Shown: positions 27,160 to 37,143 of the stretch, in pieces
Layout: every line of letters begins with the position of its first letter
Numbering within the stretch: the first letter of the stretch is position 1
Assembly (NCBI GenBank): GCA_905235085.1
Contig: CAJOKD010000002.1
Span: 62,001 to 126,000 of the forward strand
Origin: an uncultured Bacteroidales bacterium
Lineage (GTDB): Bacteria; Bacteroidota; Bacteroidia; Bacteroidales; UBA932
Direction of reading: 5' to 3'
Length of the DNA stretch: 64,000 nucleotides
Notes under the pieces: model-generated
Told to the model about the DNA's origin: nothing
The model's database searches: none
What the model saw: only the letters and a program-made list of their open reading frames with translations
Program-made: the position numbers and the translations under genes

Positions 27160-29418
27160 TCATTTAACTGTAAGGGTAGTAGATTTGAGGTCCTCGTCCG
27201 CAGAGGAATTTCCTGTCAACAAGGTATATTCCCCGGGTTCCACGGACCACTTCCCGCCGGCGCCGAAACACTTGAGCATATCCGTAGTTACTTCGAACTT
27301 GACGGTGGTGCTTTCCCCGTTCTTGAGGAATATCCTCTTGAAGGCCTTCAGTTCCTTGACGGGACGGGTCACGGAGGCATATTCCTGGCTGATGTACAGC
27401 TGGACTACTTCTCCGCCGTCGTACGGGCCGTCGTTCCTGACTTCAATGCTGACGGTTCCGTAACCGTCTCCTTCAGCAGCCTCGAGGACCGGCTCCGAGA
27501 AGGAGAACTTGCTGTATGAAAGCCCGTAGCCGAACGGGAAGAGGCATCCGGACACGGAGGTTGCAAACTGCCTGGAATACTGGGAATGCTTGTAGTTGTA
27601 GACGTTCTGGACCTGTCCTACGCTGCGAGGCATCGTTACCGGCAGTTTTCCGGATGGATTTACCTGGCCTGCAAGTACTTCCGCGATAGCCTGCCCACCG
27701 GCCTGACCCGGCTCCCAGACATTCAGGATGGCACTGACGTTGTCCTTAGCCCATTCGATGCTGTTTGCCCTGCCGGTCATCAGGATCATTACGACAGGCT
27801 TGCCCGAAGCACACACGGCTTCGAGAAGCTGCTGCTGCATTCCCGGAAGGTCAAGGTTGTCCCTGTCGCAGTTCTCTCCGCAGGTACGCCCGAAGGCTGA
27901 ATATCTCTGGGAATTCTCTCCGACCACGACTATGCAGACATCGGCTGCCGACGCCTTGTGACGGGCGACTGCGATGGTCCTGGCATCCACATTGGAAATC
28001 TTTCCGCCGAAGCACAGGGTGTCGATGGAAGCTGAAGGGAATGCGTCCCGGATGCCTTCGGCGACTGTCACGACTGCCGAATCACTCTGAGGTACAGCCC
28101 AGTCGCCGAGGATCGTCTGGCTGTCGGCGTTCGGTCCGACGACGAATAGCCTCCTCGGAGAAGAGAGAGGTAGTATTCCGTCATTCTTAAGAAGGACAAG
28201 CCCCTGCCTGGCTGCCTCCAAAGCAGTCTTGCCATGGTCTCCGACACCTTCGATGACGGTCTTGATCTCAGGGACCGGATTCTCGAATAGTCCGAGGGCG
28301 AATTTCATCTCAAGGATCTTTCCTGCCGCCTGGTCTATGCGCTTTTCCGGAATACGGCCTGAATTGACGGCAGCGACTACGGCCTCGAAGTAGTTGTCTC
28401 CCTGCATATGCATATCGATGCCGGCCTCGACCGAACGGACGAAAGCTTCGGTGGAGTCCGGAGCCCAGTGATGCATCGAATGGAGCCTTTCGATGTCCAT
28501 CCAGTCGCTGACTACGAACCCGTCGAAGCCCATTTCATCCCTGAGCAAATCCTGAAGCAGCCACTTGTTGCCGTGGCAGGGAATGCCGTTCACTTCGTTG
28601 TGGGCGGCCATTACGGTTCCGACGCCGGCTTCCTTGATGGCAGCGATGAATGGAGGAAGGTATATTTCCCTCAGTTTGCCTTCGGATACATCCATCGGAG
28701 CTGCGTTCAGCCCGCCGAAAGGTTCTCCGCCGGCTATGAGGTGCTTGGCACAGGCCAGGACGTGGGTGGAAAGGTCCCTGTCGCGGCCCTGCAGACCCCA
28801 TATCTCGTGCTTTCCCATCTCGGAAACCAGAAGGGCGTCTTCGCCGAAGGTTTCTCCCATCCTGCCCCAGCGAGGGTCGCGGGCGACATCCAGGTTAGGC
28901 CCGAATGTCCAGTACAAGCCTCTCTGGCGCATTTCGGCTGCAGTTTCTGCACCTATGGTTTCGAGCAGTTCCGGATTGAATGTGGATGCCAGGTTTATGT
29001 TGGTAGGGTAAACCGTGCATCCTTCTATCAAGGCGTTTCCGTGTATGGCGTCGATACCTATAAGGAGAGGGACCTTAAGCCTGCTTTCCTGCGCAAGTTC
29101 CTGGAGGGCGGTTGCTTCCTTCGGAGTGAGGCAGTGCAGGAACGAGCCGACCTCGCCCCTGCGGATCTTGTCAGCAAGGTCCTTGTTCCCGAGGTTCTCG
29201 TCGGTCGCGTCGATATTCTTATACGGCGAACCTTGTCCTGGAGGTACGTAGCAGGGGGCTACGTACTGGCACATCTGTCCGACTTTTTCCTCCAGGGTCA
29301 TCTCCTTGAGCAGCAGTGATGCTCTCTCGGATGCCGGAAGGGAGGTGTCCTTCCAGTCCTTCCTGGCGCAGGATACCATCAGGGCGGTCAGCCCCAGTGC
29401 AAACAGGATTCTTTTCAT
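27160..29418 (-). CDS. GH3 beta-glucosidase-type glycosidase
   Basis: The 752-residue lipoprotein (LMVSC, Cys17) has the GH3 order of domains. The N-terminal TIM barrel contains [42 protein letters not shown] and the nucleophile Asp305 in VVSDWMDIE. The C-terminal alpha/beta sandwich follows, with [13 protein letters not shown] and [13 protein letters not shown] fibronectin III-like domain closes the protein (residues 660-752). The family mostly hydrolyses beta-glucosides or beta-xylosides with retention. It lies six bases after GH31 and seven bases before GH95, so it belongs to the leftward fucosidase operon and probably removes beta-linked residues after side chains are gone. Exact specificity cannot be read from sequence. 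Confidence 0.88.
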   Translation of the reverse strand: MKRILFALGLTALMVSCARKDWKDTSLPASERASLLLKEMTLEEKVGQMCQYVAPCYVPPGQGSPYKNIDATDENLGNKDLADKIRRGEVGSFLHCLTPKEATALQELAQESRLKVPLLIGIDAIHGNALIEGCTVYPTNINLASTFNPELLETIGAETAAEMRQRGLYWTFGPNLDVARDPRWGRMGETFGEDALLVSEMGKHEIWGLQGRDRDLSTHVLACAKHLIAGGEPFGGLNAAPMDVSEGKLREIYLPPFIAAIKEAGVGTVMAAHNEVNGIPCHGNKWLLQDLLRDEMGFDGFVVSDWMDIERLHSMHHWAPDSTEAFVRSVEAGIDMHMQGDNYFEAVVAAVNSGRIPEKRIDQAAGKILEMKFALGLFENPVPEIKTVIEGVGDHGKTALEAARQGLVLLKNDGILPLSSPRRLFVVGPNADSQTILGDWAVPQSDSAVVTVAEGIRDAFPSASIDTLCFGGKISNVDARTIAVARHKASAADVCIVVVGENSQRYSAFGRTCGENCDRDNLDLPGMQQQLLEAVCASGKPVVMILMTGRANSIEWAKDNVSAILNVWEPGQAGGQAIAEVLAGQVNPSGKLPVTMPRSVGQVQNVYNYKHSQYSRQFATSVSGCLFPFGYGLSYSKFSFSEPVLEAAEGDGYGTVSIEVRNDGPYDGGEVVQLYISQEYASVTRPVKELKAFKRIFLKNGESTTVKFEVTTDMLKCFGAGGKWSVEPGEYTLLTGNSSADEDLKSTTLTVK

Positions 29419-29424
29419 ATCGCT

Positions 29425-31815
29425 TTATTTGATGTCGATGACTATTTTTTCGGAGACCTTTACAGGCTCGAGATTGAACTTGACCATCCCGTTGGCATAG
29501 GTCCAGTCGGATACTGCCTTTCCGTTGACGCAGACTTCCGATGCCTTGCCGTCGTTCTGTACGGCGAACGAATATTTCCTTTCAGCGGGAGCTCCTTCGA
29601 AGCTGCCTTCGACCGGGTTGACGACTATCCTGACCTGTCCGCCTTTCTCGTGGCATTCGAAGAGAGTGGAGGTCATAAGGCCTTTCTCGTAGCCGTATGA
29701 CTGTCCGTCGTCATCGAACATCTTGTAGCAGGAATCGCCCTTAGGATAGACCTTGAGGAGGATTTCCTGGAAAGGACGGGTGCCGAGGAACGGCACGTCC
29801 GGCTGTGTCGGGATGATGGCTCCTTCGCGGATGAAGAGAAGTCCGGCACGGGTAGAAGGATATTCCCTGGTAAAGGTTTCTCCCTTGCTGACTATCCTTT
29901 CTCCGGTCCAGGCGTCTGTCCAGGTGCCCTTCGGGAGGTATATTTCGTTGGTGAATATTCCTACGCAGAAGTTAGGCCCGAACATATACTGGTAGGTCAT
30001 ATCGTCGCACTTGCGGTCCTCGGGGAAGGTGAGAGGCATCGAGCGGACGATAGGCATTCCGTTGGTAGTGGCCTCCAGCGCCATCGAATAGATGTATGGG
30101 GCAAGTGAATACCTGAGCTTGACGTAGAACCGGTAGATGTCCTGCTCCTCCTTGGCGTAATAGAAAGGCTGCATCATCGAGAACCAGCTGTTGATCTGGA
30201 CCCAAGGTAGGAAGAGTCCGAAGTGGAGGCTCGGCATCTCGAGTTCCCTAGGGACGCTCATCACGTCGCAGGAAGTGTTCAGGAAGCCGCTCATTCCCAG
30301 GTTCAGCTGGTCATAGAGGGCTGTCTTGCCGCCGCCGTTGTCTCCAGAAGTGGAGGCGGTCCAATGCTGTGTGCCGGACCATCCGCCGCAGTAGTGGTGC
30401 CAGGTACGACGGCCGTTGTAGTTGCGTCCGAGTTCAGCCATCTGCTTGGGCAGCAGCACCTGGTTGAGGTTGTGCATCTCAGCATCGGTGCGGCCGTTGT
30501 AGTACTCCCATTTCGGATGGTTGTCTATGGTTCGGGCGGGATCGAGCTTGAATCCCTCGACGCCTTGGTCCATAAAGGTTTTCAGGTGGTCCATCCAGTG
30601 CTCCTGACCGGAAGTCGCGTGTCCTTCGCGCTCGGCGATGATGTCTTCCTCGGTAATGCTGAGGTCATATTCTTCGCAAAGCCAGAGTCCGAGGTGGAAT
30701 CCCATCGAGCGGAGCTTGCCGATGAACAGCCTGTGGTGCATCGTCTTCGGATACTTGTCCTGGAGCCAGTAAGGTTCCGGGGAGAAACGGTCGTAGTTCC
30801 ATTTCTTCTGGGTAGAGAAATCGTAGCGTTTCTCCATCCACTGAGGCTCGAGCCAGAATACGTCGCAAGGGACGTCTATCTGGCGGAACATAGCCGCGTC
30901 GTGCAGGATGTCGAACTGCTCTTCGCGCATGTTCGGACCGAAGCAGAGGCCGTATGCCCACTTCGGGAGCACGTAGGTCCTTCCGGTAATGGTGGTGTAC
31001 AGGTTGAGGATGTCAGGCATATCCTCTCCAAGCATCAGGAAGAAGTCGGCTTCGTCGCTGGTGTCGATTATATTGAACAGGTCTTTGTGTACGCTGCCTA
31101 CGTCGAAGAAGCTCTTCCTGGTGGAGTTGTCGTATATTCCCCAACCGCGGGAACTCATCAGGAACGGCATCGGGATCTCGGTGTGCTGGTAAGTCGTCCA
31201 CATCCTGAGGAGTTCGCCCCTGTGCTGGATATGGTCGCGGCTGGTGCTGCCGCCGCCGTAGAAACGTTCTCCGTCTTCCATCCTGATGCTGATGACGCTG
31301 GCTTTCGCGGCCGCAGGGATCTCCCTCTTGTCGACTTCGGCGAACTTGCCTTCATCATCGCCGATTATACCTCCGTCGTTGGCCACCACGTTGAGGTCCG
31401 CCCATTTGTCGTTGACGATGTCCCTCAGCTCCGCGCACATCTTGTCCTTGTCCGAAAGGAAGCGGATATCCCGGATCAGCGCCCGTCCCTTGGAATCGCG
31501 GACGGAGATCGCGCCGGTCTTCTTGTTGACCGTCAGGGAATAATCTCCTGAAGTCAGTGTCCATTCGGAGCCCTTGATACTTTCTGTGGCCTTTACTTCA
31601 GGCCAGTCAGTCTTGATGCACCCGTAACGCTCCATCAGGGATTCCTCGAAGGTCTTCCTCGGAGAAACCTTTATCCTGAATATCCCGTTGTCGCACGCCT
31701 GTACGCTGATTCTGATACCGGCGTCGGTCTTGACCGTTTTTTCAAAGGTGCCGGTACCGGCAAGGGCGTTGATTCCCAAGGCCATCAAGGCCAGGACGAT
31801 TAAAAACCTTTTCAT
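29425..31815 (-). CDS. GH31 alpha-glycosidase
   Basis: The 796-residue exported enzyme has a signal peptide ending in INALAG and an N-terminal beta-sandwich (about 20-270, with RFYGGGSTSRDHIQHRG). The retaining GH31 barrel follows: the nucleophile is probably Asp425 in VEGFKLDPAR and the acid/base Asp492 in HWTASTSGD. The C-terminal domains include DAWTGERIVSKGET and KMFDDDGQSYGYEKG. Known GH31 activities include alpha-xylosidase, alpha-glucosidase and alpha-galactosidase. The operon with two fucosidase families and GH3 would suit fucosylated xyloglucan-like side chains, though no endo-xyloglucanase is in view. A duplicated initiation region precedes the start. Confidence 0.85.
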   Translation of the reverse strand: MKRFLIVLALMALGINALAGTGTFEKTVKTDAGIRISVQACDNGIFRIKVSPRKTFEESLMERYGCIKTDWPEVKATESIKGSEWTLTSGDYSLTVNKKTGAISVRDSKGRALIRDIRFLSDKDKMCAELRDIVNDKWADLNVVANDGGIIGDDEGKFAEVDKREIPAAAKASVISIRMEDGERFYGGGSTSRDHIQHRGELLRMWTTYQHTEIPMPFLMSSRGWGIYDNSTRKSFFDVGSVHKDLFNIIDTSDEADFFLMLGEDMPDILNLYTTITGRTYVLPKWAYGLCFGPNMREEQFDILHDAAMFRQIDVPCDVFWLEPQWMEKRYDFSTQKKWNYDRFSPEPYWLQDKYPKTMHHRLFIGKLRSMGFHLGLWLCEEYDLSITEEDIIAEREGHATSGQEHWMDHLKTFMDQGVEGFKLDPARTIDNHPKWEYYNGRTDAEMHNLNQVLLPKQMAELGRNYNGRRTWHHYCGGWSGTQHWTASTSGDNGGGKTALYDQLNLGMSGFLNTSCDVMSVPRELEMPSLHFGLFLPWVQINSWFSMMQPFYYAKEEQDIYRFYVKLRYSLAPYIYSMALEATTNGMPIVRSMPLTFPEDRKCDDMTYQYMFGPNFCVGIFTNEIYLPKGTWTDAWTGERIVSKGETFTREYPSTRAGLLFIREGAIIPTQPDVPFLGTRPFQEILLKVYPKGDSCYKMFDDDGQSYGYEKGLMTSTLFECHEKGGQVRIVVNPVEGSFEGAPAERKYSFAVQNDGKASEVCVNGKAVSDWTYANGMVKFNLEPVKVSEKIVIDIK

Positions 31816-31837
31816 TATGACTGTTTCATTATGACTG
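31810..31837 (-). repeat. 14-base tandem duplication over the GH31 start codon
   Basis: TTTCATTATGACTG (plus strand) occurs twice in tandem at 31810-31823 and 31824-31837. On the coding strand this duplicates the GH31 initiation site. The upstream copy starts a four-codon reading frame (Met-Lys-Gln-Ser) whose TAA shares an A with the true ATG. Confidence 0.85.
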
Positions 31838-31862
31838 TTCTTTTAGTGTTCTCGATTATGTT

Positions 31863-33368
31863 CTATCCATCCAATCCTTGGTTCCCTACACTCTTCTCTG
31901 AGTTCGTGGAAAGCCGCTCCACAGGGAGTCTCGACGACAATTCGAGTTTAATTATGACAGGTGTCCCCGCAAGTGTTGTTTCAGGAGCTTTTTGTGGAAC
32001 GTTGATGACAAGGCTTTCCTTACTTTTCCTGAAGCCCAGAGGCTTCCCGTTCGGGAAGAAGGTTGCCCTCCGGGGCTTCCAACCGCCCTCCAACGTCAGT
32101 TCTCCATTGTCCGGCCACTTGTCCACACAAAGATACAAAATGGTTCTTTTCCCTTCATCCTTTCGGATCACCTTTCCCCAGGAAGGCTTCAGGCCGCTCC
32201 TGGAGGAGCCGTAAATGATACTTCCGTATTCTTCCATCCATTTACCGACTTCCTCTAGGCATCCGGATTCCTCGGGCCGGACAATGCCTTGGGCATCAGG
32301 ACCGACGTTCAGGAGCAGGTTGCCTCCGAGGGAGGCGATGGAAATCAAGGTGTTGACTATGTTGGAAGGGGATTTCCACTTCGTATCCCAGCTCTTGTAA
32401 CCCCAGGAATTACCTATGGACATACAACTTTCCCAATACAAGCCTTCCACGTCTTCAGCCTTCGGCACCATATTTTCCGGCGTCTTGTAATCCCCGGGGA
32501 AATCCGGCTTCTGCAGCCTGTCGTTAATGATTATGTGAGGATACTCTTTCAATAGAGCCAAGACCTTTCCGGCCTGTTCCTTGGTAGTCTTTACCGGGTA
32601 GTCGAAGAATATGACGGACAGGTCTTTCCCGTAACGGTCGAGCAGTTCCTTGATCTGGGGAAGAGAGACATCGTTGAAATACTCTTCGAAAGACTTGGTC
32701 TGCTGGAAGCCGTCCCAACTGCCTGAGTGGGCTTGGGTATATTCGTCGATAAGGAGTGAATCAGGGTGCGCCCAGCCTTGTTTCATCGGCCTCCTTGCGG
32801 TTGCCCCGCCGGGATTGCCCCAATCCTGTTCCTGCGAATAGTAGAACCCGAGTTTGATGTCATATCTTTTGCACGCAGATGCGACTTCATCCACGATGTC
32901 GCGTTCGAACGAGGTGTAGTCGATGATGTTGAACTCACTTGCCTCGCTCCTGAACATCGCAAATCCGTCGTGATGCTTGGTGGTGAATACGAGATATTTC
33001 ATTCCTGCCTTTTTTGCAAGCAGGACCAGAGAGTCTGCATTGAACCTGTCCGGGTGGAAATGAGAAGCATTCTCCCGATACTCGAGGTATGGTATCTTGC
33101 ATCTGTTGAATATCCATTCAGCACCACCGAAACGTTGCTGATGCCCTTTGTAAATACCGCCATACATACTGTATGGACCCCAATGGACGAACATTCCGAA
33201 TTTAGCCTCGTTCCACCACTGCATCTTGTCCGGTTCCTCCTTGCCAGGATTCATAGCAAAGCAAAGATTTGGAAGCAGCAAAGTGAAAGAAGACACGATA
33301 AGATATATGACTTTTTCATTGTCATAAAGATAATAATTCTTTTGCGATGGATGGGGCAGAGACATCAA
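31863..33368 (-). CDS. GH29 alpha-L-fucosidase, start codon region probably shifted by one base
   Basis: The frame encodes a complete GH29 catalytic domain: AKFGMFVHWGPYSMYGG at 55-71, TTKHHDGFAMF near 129-139, KLGFYYSQEQDW, and probable nucleophile Asp256 in VIFFDYP. GGNLLLNVGPDAQG closes the barrel and a C-terminal sandwich follows. The frame extends up to 33368, but the natural-looking start ATGAAAAAG at 33319 is in another frame. One more A in its run of five would give MKKVIYLIVSSFTLLL and read straight into the enzyme as a signal peptide. As written, translation would start at 33368 without a standard signal start, or at 33254 without a signal peptide. It is the first gene of the GH29-GH31-GH3-GH95 operon. 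Confidence 0.82.
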   Translation of the reverse strand: MMSLPHPSQKNYYLYDNEKVIYLIVSSFTLLLPNLCFAMNPGKEEPDKMQWWNEAKFGMFVHWGPYSMYGGIYKGHQQRFGGAEWIFNRCKIPYLEYRENASHFHPDRFNADSLVLLAKKAGMKYLVFTTKHHDGFAMFRSEASEFNIIDYTSFERDIVDEVASACKRYDIKLGFYYSQEQDWGNPGGATARRPMKQGWAHPDSLLIDEYTQAHSGSWDGFQQTKSFEEYFNDVSLPQIKELLDRYGKDLSVIFFDYPVKTTKEQAGKVLALLKEYPHIIINDRLQKPDFPGDYKTPENMVPKAEDVEGLYWESCMSIGNSWGYKSWDTKWKSPSNIVNTLISIASLGGNLLLNVGPDAQGIVRPEESGCLEEVGKWMEEYGSIIYGSSRSGLKPSWGKVIRKDEGKRTILYLCVDKWPDNGELTLEGGWKPRRATFFPNGKPLGFRKSKESLVINVPQKAPETTLAGTPVIIKLELSSRLPVERLSTNSEKSVGNQGLDG

Positions 33369-33443
33369 TTACGTATCAAAAATCAAAGTCCTTTTATCAA
33401 AAAACAATTTAAAGATTTTATAGCGTATATAAGTGTTTTTTTC

Positions 33444-33451
33444 TAATTTTG
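33444..33451 (+). promoter_or_regulatory. -7 box upstream of first complete SusC gene
   Basis: TAATTTTG fits TAnnTTTG and lies 81 bases before the ATG at 33533, leaving a leader that could carry regulation. A matching -33 TTG was not found. Confidence 0.45.
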
Positions 33452-33532
33452 TGAATGATTATGCACTTTTGGTTTTGAAAGCCAAGTTTGAAAGGAATAA
33501 CACTACATACCATCATTATTAAATTCTGTTTT

Positions 33533-36500
33533 ATGAGTAAACGTTTAATCACGGCATTGCTCGTGTTCCTGACCTTGGGGGCACAGGCATTTGCCCAGAC
33601 GACCGTTACCGGTAAGGTATCGGATGAGTCTGGCGAACCTCTTGTCGGAGCCAATGTCCTTGTAAAGGGCACGACCACCGGCACAATGACGGACTATAAC
33701 GGTAACTATTCCCTGAATGTAAGGCAGGGCGCCGTTCTGGTCTTCTCCAGTATCGGTTATGCTACTCAGGAGATCCGAGTCGGATCGCAAAGCGTAATCA
33801 ATGTTACTATGAGCAACGACACCAACTTCCTCGATGACGTCGTGGTCGTTGCTTACGGTACCGCCAAAAGAAAAGATTTGACAGGATCCATCTCCACCGT
33901 CGAGAACAAGACATTGGAGATTCAGGCTCAGGGTTCAGTAACCCGCGCCCTCGAAGGACAGATCCCTGGACTCCAGACATCTTCTCTTGACGGACAGCCT
34001 GGTATCGATATGGGTATCCGTGTTCGTGGTATCGGTACTGCCAGCGCGAACAACTCCAATGCCCTCATCATCATCGATGGCGCACCAGCAATTGACGGAA
34101 CCAACCCTCTGTCAGCCCTCAACAGCAAGGATATCGAGAGCATCACCATCCTGAAGGATGCTGCATCTACAGCCCTTTATGGTGCCCGTGGAGCTAACGG
34201 TGTCATCCTCGTCACCACGAAGAGCGGTAAATCCGGTAAGGCAAAGATCTCTTTCGAGGGAAGATGGGGAATCAATGCTATCGGACCGAACTCTGATTTC
34301 GATGTCATCGGTAACGACAAGGCAGGTGATCTTTATGAATTCTACTGGCTTGGTATCTACAACTCAGTCTACACTGGCTACGCCGCGAATTCAGAAAATC
34401 TGAAGGGTAATGCGGCAGCGGCTGCCGAATTCGCTTCACAGCACCTCTTCGACTTCACTGGTAATGCTACTTCATTCGGCCGTAACGGTCTTTACAACAG
34501 ACTTGCTTACTCTGTCCCTGGAATGACCTTCACAAAGACTGGCAGCGGCTCCAATGCTTCGTCGACCCTCGGAGGCTCATATCTGGTCGGAGTGGACGGT
34601 AAACTCAATCCTAACGCGACTCTGCTCTACAGCGGCGGAACGCTCCACGATTCTCTCGTATCTGCCCGCTTCCGTCAGCAGTACAATGTCTCTGCAAGTG
34701 GCGGATCAGACAAGATGGACTACCACCTCTCTCTCGGTTACCTCTCTGATCCTTCATATGTGGCCACCTCTGCATTCAGCCGTTATAATGCCCGTGCGAA
34801 CGTCAACGCCCAGGTTACCGATTGGCTCAAGGCCGGTGCAAAGTTCGCCTACACTCATCGTAAGACCAATTCCCTTGCAACCCGTTACGGACGTAACCCT
34901 GGATCCACCGCTGAGAACCCGTTCTCACGTATCGATGCTTCCACGGTTCTGGACAACGCCTACGCTCGTGACCTTGAGGGTAAATTCATCTACAATAAGG
35001 CAGGTGAGAAGATGGGTAACGTGAACGATGGCTCAACTGCTTACAATGCAACTCCGACCCTTTCTCCTGTAGGTCCTACCCGCAACTACTTCGGTCAGGC
35101 CATCAACTGGGTCGAGTACTACAAGCAGCAAATCGACGGCAACACCTATGACGACCTCAACGTCAGCGGTTACACCAGGGCAGCCTTCCTCAAGCACTTC
35201 ACTGCGGAGGTCAACCTCACCTACAGCACCACATTCAACACCCGCACACGTTTCTTCAATACGCAGACCGCTGCAGCGCGTGTAGGTGCCGACCTCGGTT
35301 CCGTTATCCACAAGGACAAGGAGCAGTACACGACGATCAATACCCAGCAGCTCGTCAACTACACCCAGGATTTCGGTGTACATCACGTTGACGCAATGGT
35401 TGGACACGAGTTCTATCAGTATGACTATGATCTTGTCAGATACGGTTCCGGTCACGGACTGATCAATGACTTCATGGGTTATGTGAACTTCCTCGGTACC
35501 CAGTCCTACGGTACTTATGGAAACTCTTGGGGTGGTAATCTCAACAAGATGGCAATGGAGTCATATTTCGGACGTGCGAACTATGTCTATGACGAGAAGT
35601 ACTATGCATCTGCATCCCTCCGTCGTGATGGTTCTTCGAAATTCAAGCTTCCTGAGAACCGTTGGGGAACCTTCTGGTCAATCGGTGCCGGTTGGCGTAT
35701 TTCCGCCGAACCTTGGATGGAAGGCACCAAGAACTGGCTGGACAATTTGAAAGTCCGTGCGAGCTACGGTGTCCTCGGTAACCAGAACGGTATCGGTATG
35801 TATTCAGGCTATCAGACCTGGTCATACGGTGCATCAGGTTGGGGAGGTACCAACATTGCAACATATCCTACTGGATACACCCTCAGTAAAGGTGGGTGGA
35901 GCAACGACGCTCTTACCTGGGAGAATGTCCATACGACCGACGCCGGTGTAGACTTCACCCTCTGGGGCGGGAAGCTCTCTGGAACCTTCGACTGGTTCAA
36001 CAAGCAGACTGTCAACGCTATCTGGAACCAGAACGCCTCCTACCTCGCAGCAGGTCAGGCCTCTCTCCAGATGAACACGGCAGGTATCCGCAGCCGCGGT
36101 ATCGAAATTGAACTTTCTTACCAGCCTGTCAAGACTACCGACTGGGATGTAATCTTCTCGACCGTCGGAACACATTATAACACAATCATCACAAGCGTTC
36201 CTGCCGGAACCGGTTCCGAAGCTCTCAACGGATGCTGGACCGCCAACTCAGACGGTTGGTCACTTTCCGGTGAAGGATCATCTTCTGGTCAGGAATATCT
36301 CCGCGGTGTCGGTAAGGATTACTTCAATATGTATCTTTACAAGTATGCCGGCGTAGCAGGTAACAGCGGTGTCACTTACTTCGGTAATGACGGCAAGCAG
36401 TATACCGGCTACACGAAGGGTGATTCATATGCCGGTATGCCTCTCTTCTGGCATACTGTTACTGCGGCCGAGGCTGCAGCGGGCACCTTCGGTTCCGCAA

Positions 36501-37105
36501 AGGCTGGTGATATCATCAATACCACCAACACTAACCTCGCAAACAGGTATGAGATGGGCGACGCTATCCCTGAGTGGATAGGCGGTTTCACCACTACCGT
36601 CCGTTTCAAGAACCTTGACTTTACCGCCCTGTTCTCATATCAGCTCGGTGGAAAGTTCTTCTCTGTAGACTATGGAACCGGTGAGGAAGGCCGCTACAAG
36701 GCTGGCCAGGATCTCTCTGACGGTGTATCAGTCTCCAAGGAACTCTGGAACAATACCTGGACCGAGAACAACGTGGACGCCAAGTTCCCTATGGTTATTT
36801 ATGGTTCTGAAGTACAGCGCAGTGGAGCAACTCTTGGCAGTTGGAACTACACCGATATGTCTCTCTTCAGCGCCAGCTACTTCAGCGTCAAGAATGTCAC
36901 CATTGGCTATACCTTCCCTAAGAAGCTTGTGAACAAGGCAATGATCAGCAATCTCCGCATATATGCGTCTTGCGACAACCCTGTCCTCATCTACAGCCAC
37001 AAGGGTGTTGATCCTCGCTGGTCAATGACTGGTGGTATGAACGTCGGCGCATTCTCTTATCCTTACCTCAGCGTTTACACCTTCGGTGTCAATCTTGATT
37101 TCTAA
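33533..37105 (+). CDS. SusC/RagA-type TonB-dependent transporter (first complete pair)
   Basis: The 1190-residue outer-membrane transporter starts at the ATG at 33533, giving the signal MSKRLITALLVFLTLGAQAF. Next comes the carboxypeptidase-regulatory-like domain (GKVSDESGEPLVGANVLVKG to IGYATQE, residues 25-85), then the TonB/plug region with DDVVVVAYGTAKRKDLTGSI and the SusC signature LKDAASTALYGARGANGVILV. A large beta-barrel follows, ending in the aromatic strand TFGVNLDF. It imports oligosaccharides bound by the SusD encoded 38 bases downstream. It diverges from the GH29/GH31/GH3/GH95 operon and precedes a GH28, so pectic or fucosylated oligosaccharides are plausible cargo. Confidence 0.95.
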   Translation: MSKRLITALLVFLTLGAQAFAQTTVTGKVSDESGEPLVGANVLVKGTTTGTMTDYNGNYSLNVRQGAVLVFSSIGYATQEIRVGSQSVINVTMSNDTNFLDDVVVVAYGTAKRKDLTGSISTVENKTLEIQAQGSVTRALEGQIPGLQTSSLDGQPGIDMGIRVRGIGTASANNSNALIIIDGAPAIDGTNPLSALNSKDIESITILKDAASTALYGARGANGVILVTTKSGKSGKAKISFEGRWGINAIGPNSDFDVIGNDKAGDLYEFYWLGIYNSVYTGYAANSENLKGNAAAAAEFASQHLFDFTGNATSFGRNGLYNRLAYSVPGMTFTKTGSGSNASSTLGGSYLVGVDGKLNPNATLLYSGGTLHDSLVSARFRQQYNVSASGGSDKMDYHLSLGYLSDPSYVATSAFSRYNARANVNAQVTDWLKAGAKFAYTHRKTNSLATRYGRNPGSTAENPFSRIDASTVLDNAYARDLEGKFIYNKAGEKMGNVNDGSTAYNATPTLSPVGPTRNYFGQAINWVEYYKQQIDGNTYDDLNVSGYTRAAFLKHFTAEVNLTYSTTFNTRTRFFNTQTAAARVGADLGSVIHKDKEQYTTINTQQLVNYTQDFGVHHVDAMVGHEFYQYDYDLVRYGSGHGLINDFMGYVNFLGTQSYGTYGNSWGGNLNKMAMESYFGRANYVYDEKYYASASLRRDGSSKFKLPENRWGTFWSIGAGWRISAEPWMEGTKNWLDNLKVRASYGVLGNQNGIGMYSGYQTWSYGASGWGGTNIATYPTGYTLSKGGWSNDALTWENVHTTDAGVDFTLWGGKLSGTFDWFNKQTVNAIWNQNASYLAAGQASLQMNTAGIRSRGIEIELSYQPVKTTDWDVIFSTVGTHYNTIITSVPAGTGSEALNGCWTANSDGWSLSGEGSSSGQEYLRGVGKDYFNMYLYKYAGVAGNSGVTYFGNDGKQYTGYTKGDSYAGMPLFWHTVTAAEAAAGTFGSAKAGDIINTTNTNLANRYEMGDAIPEWIGGFTTTVRFKNLDFTALFSYQLGGKFFSVDYGTGEEGRYKAGQDLSDGVSVSKELWNNTWTENNVDAKFPMVIYGSEVQRSGATLGSWNYTDMSLFSASYFSVKNVTIGYTFPKKLVNKAMISNLRIYASCDNPVLIYSHKGVDPRWSMTGGMNVGAFSYPYLSVYTFGVNLDF

Positions 37106-37143
37106 GGAGTGACTTTCATTAAACATCTTTAACAGAAATAGAT

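Noticed and set aside
30223..31551. Open frame of 442 codons on the plus strand
   Set aside because: Fully antisense to the GH31 gene, whose catalytic motifs are clear; no recognisable protein features.
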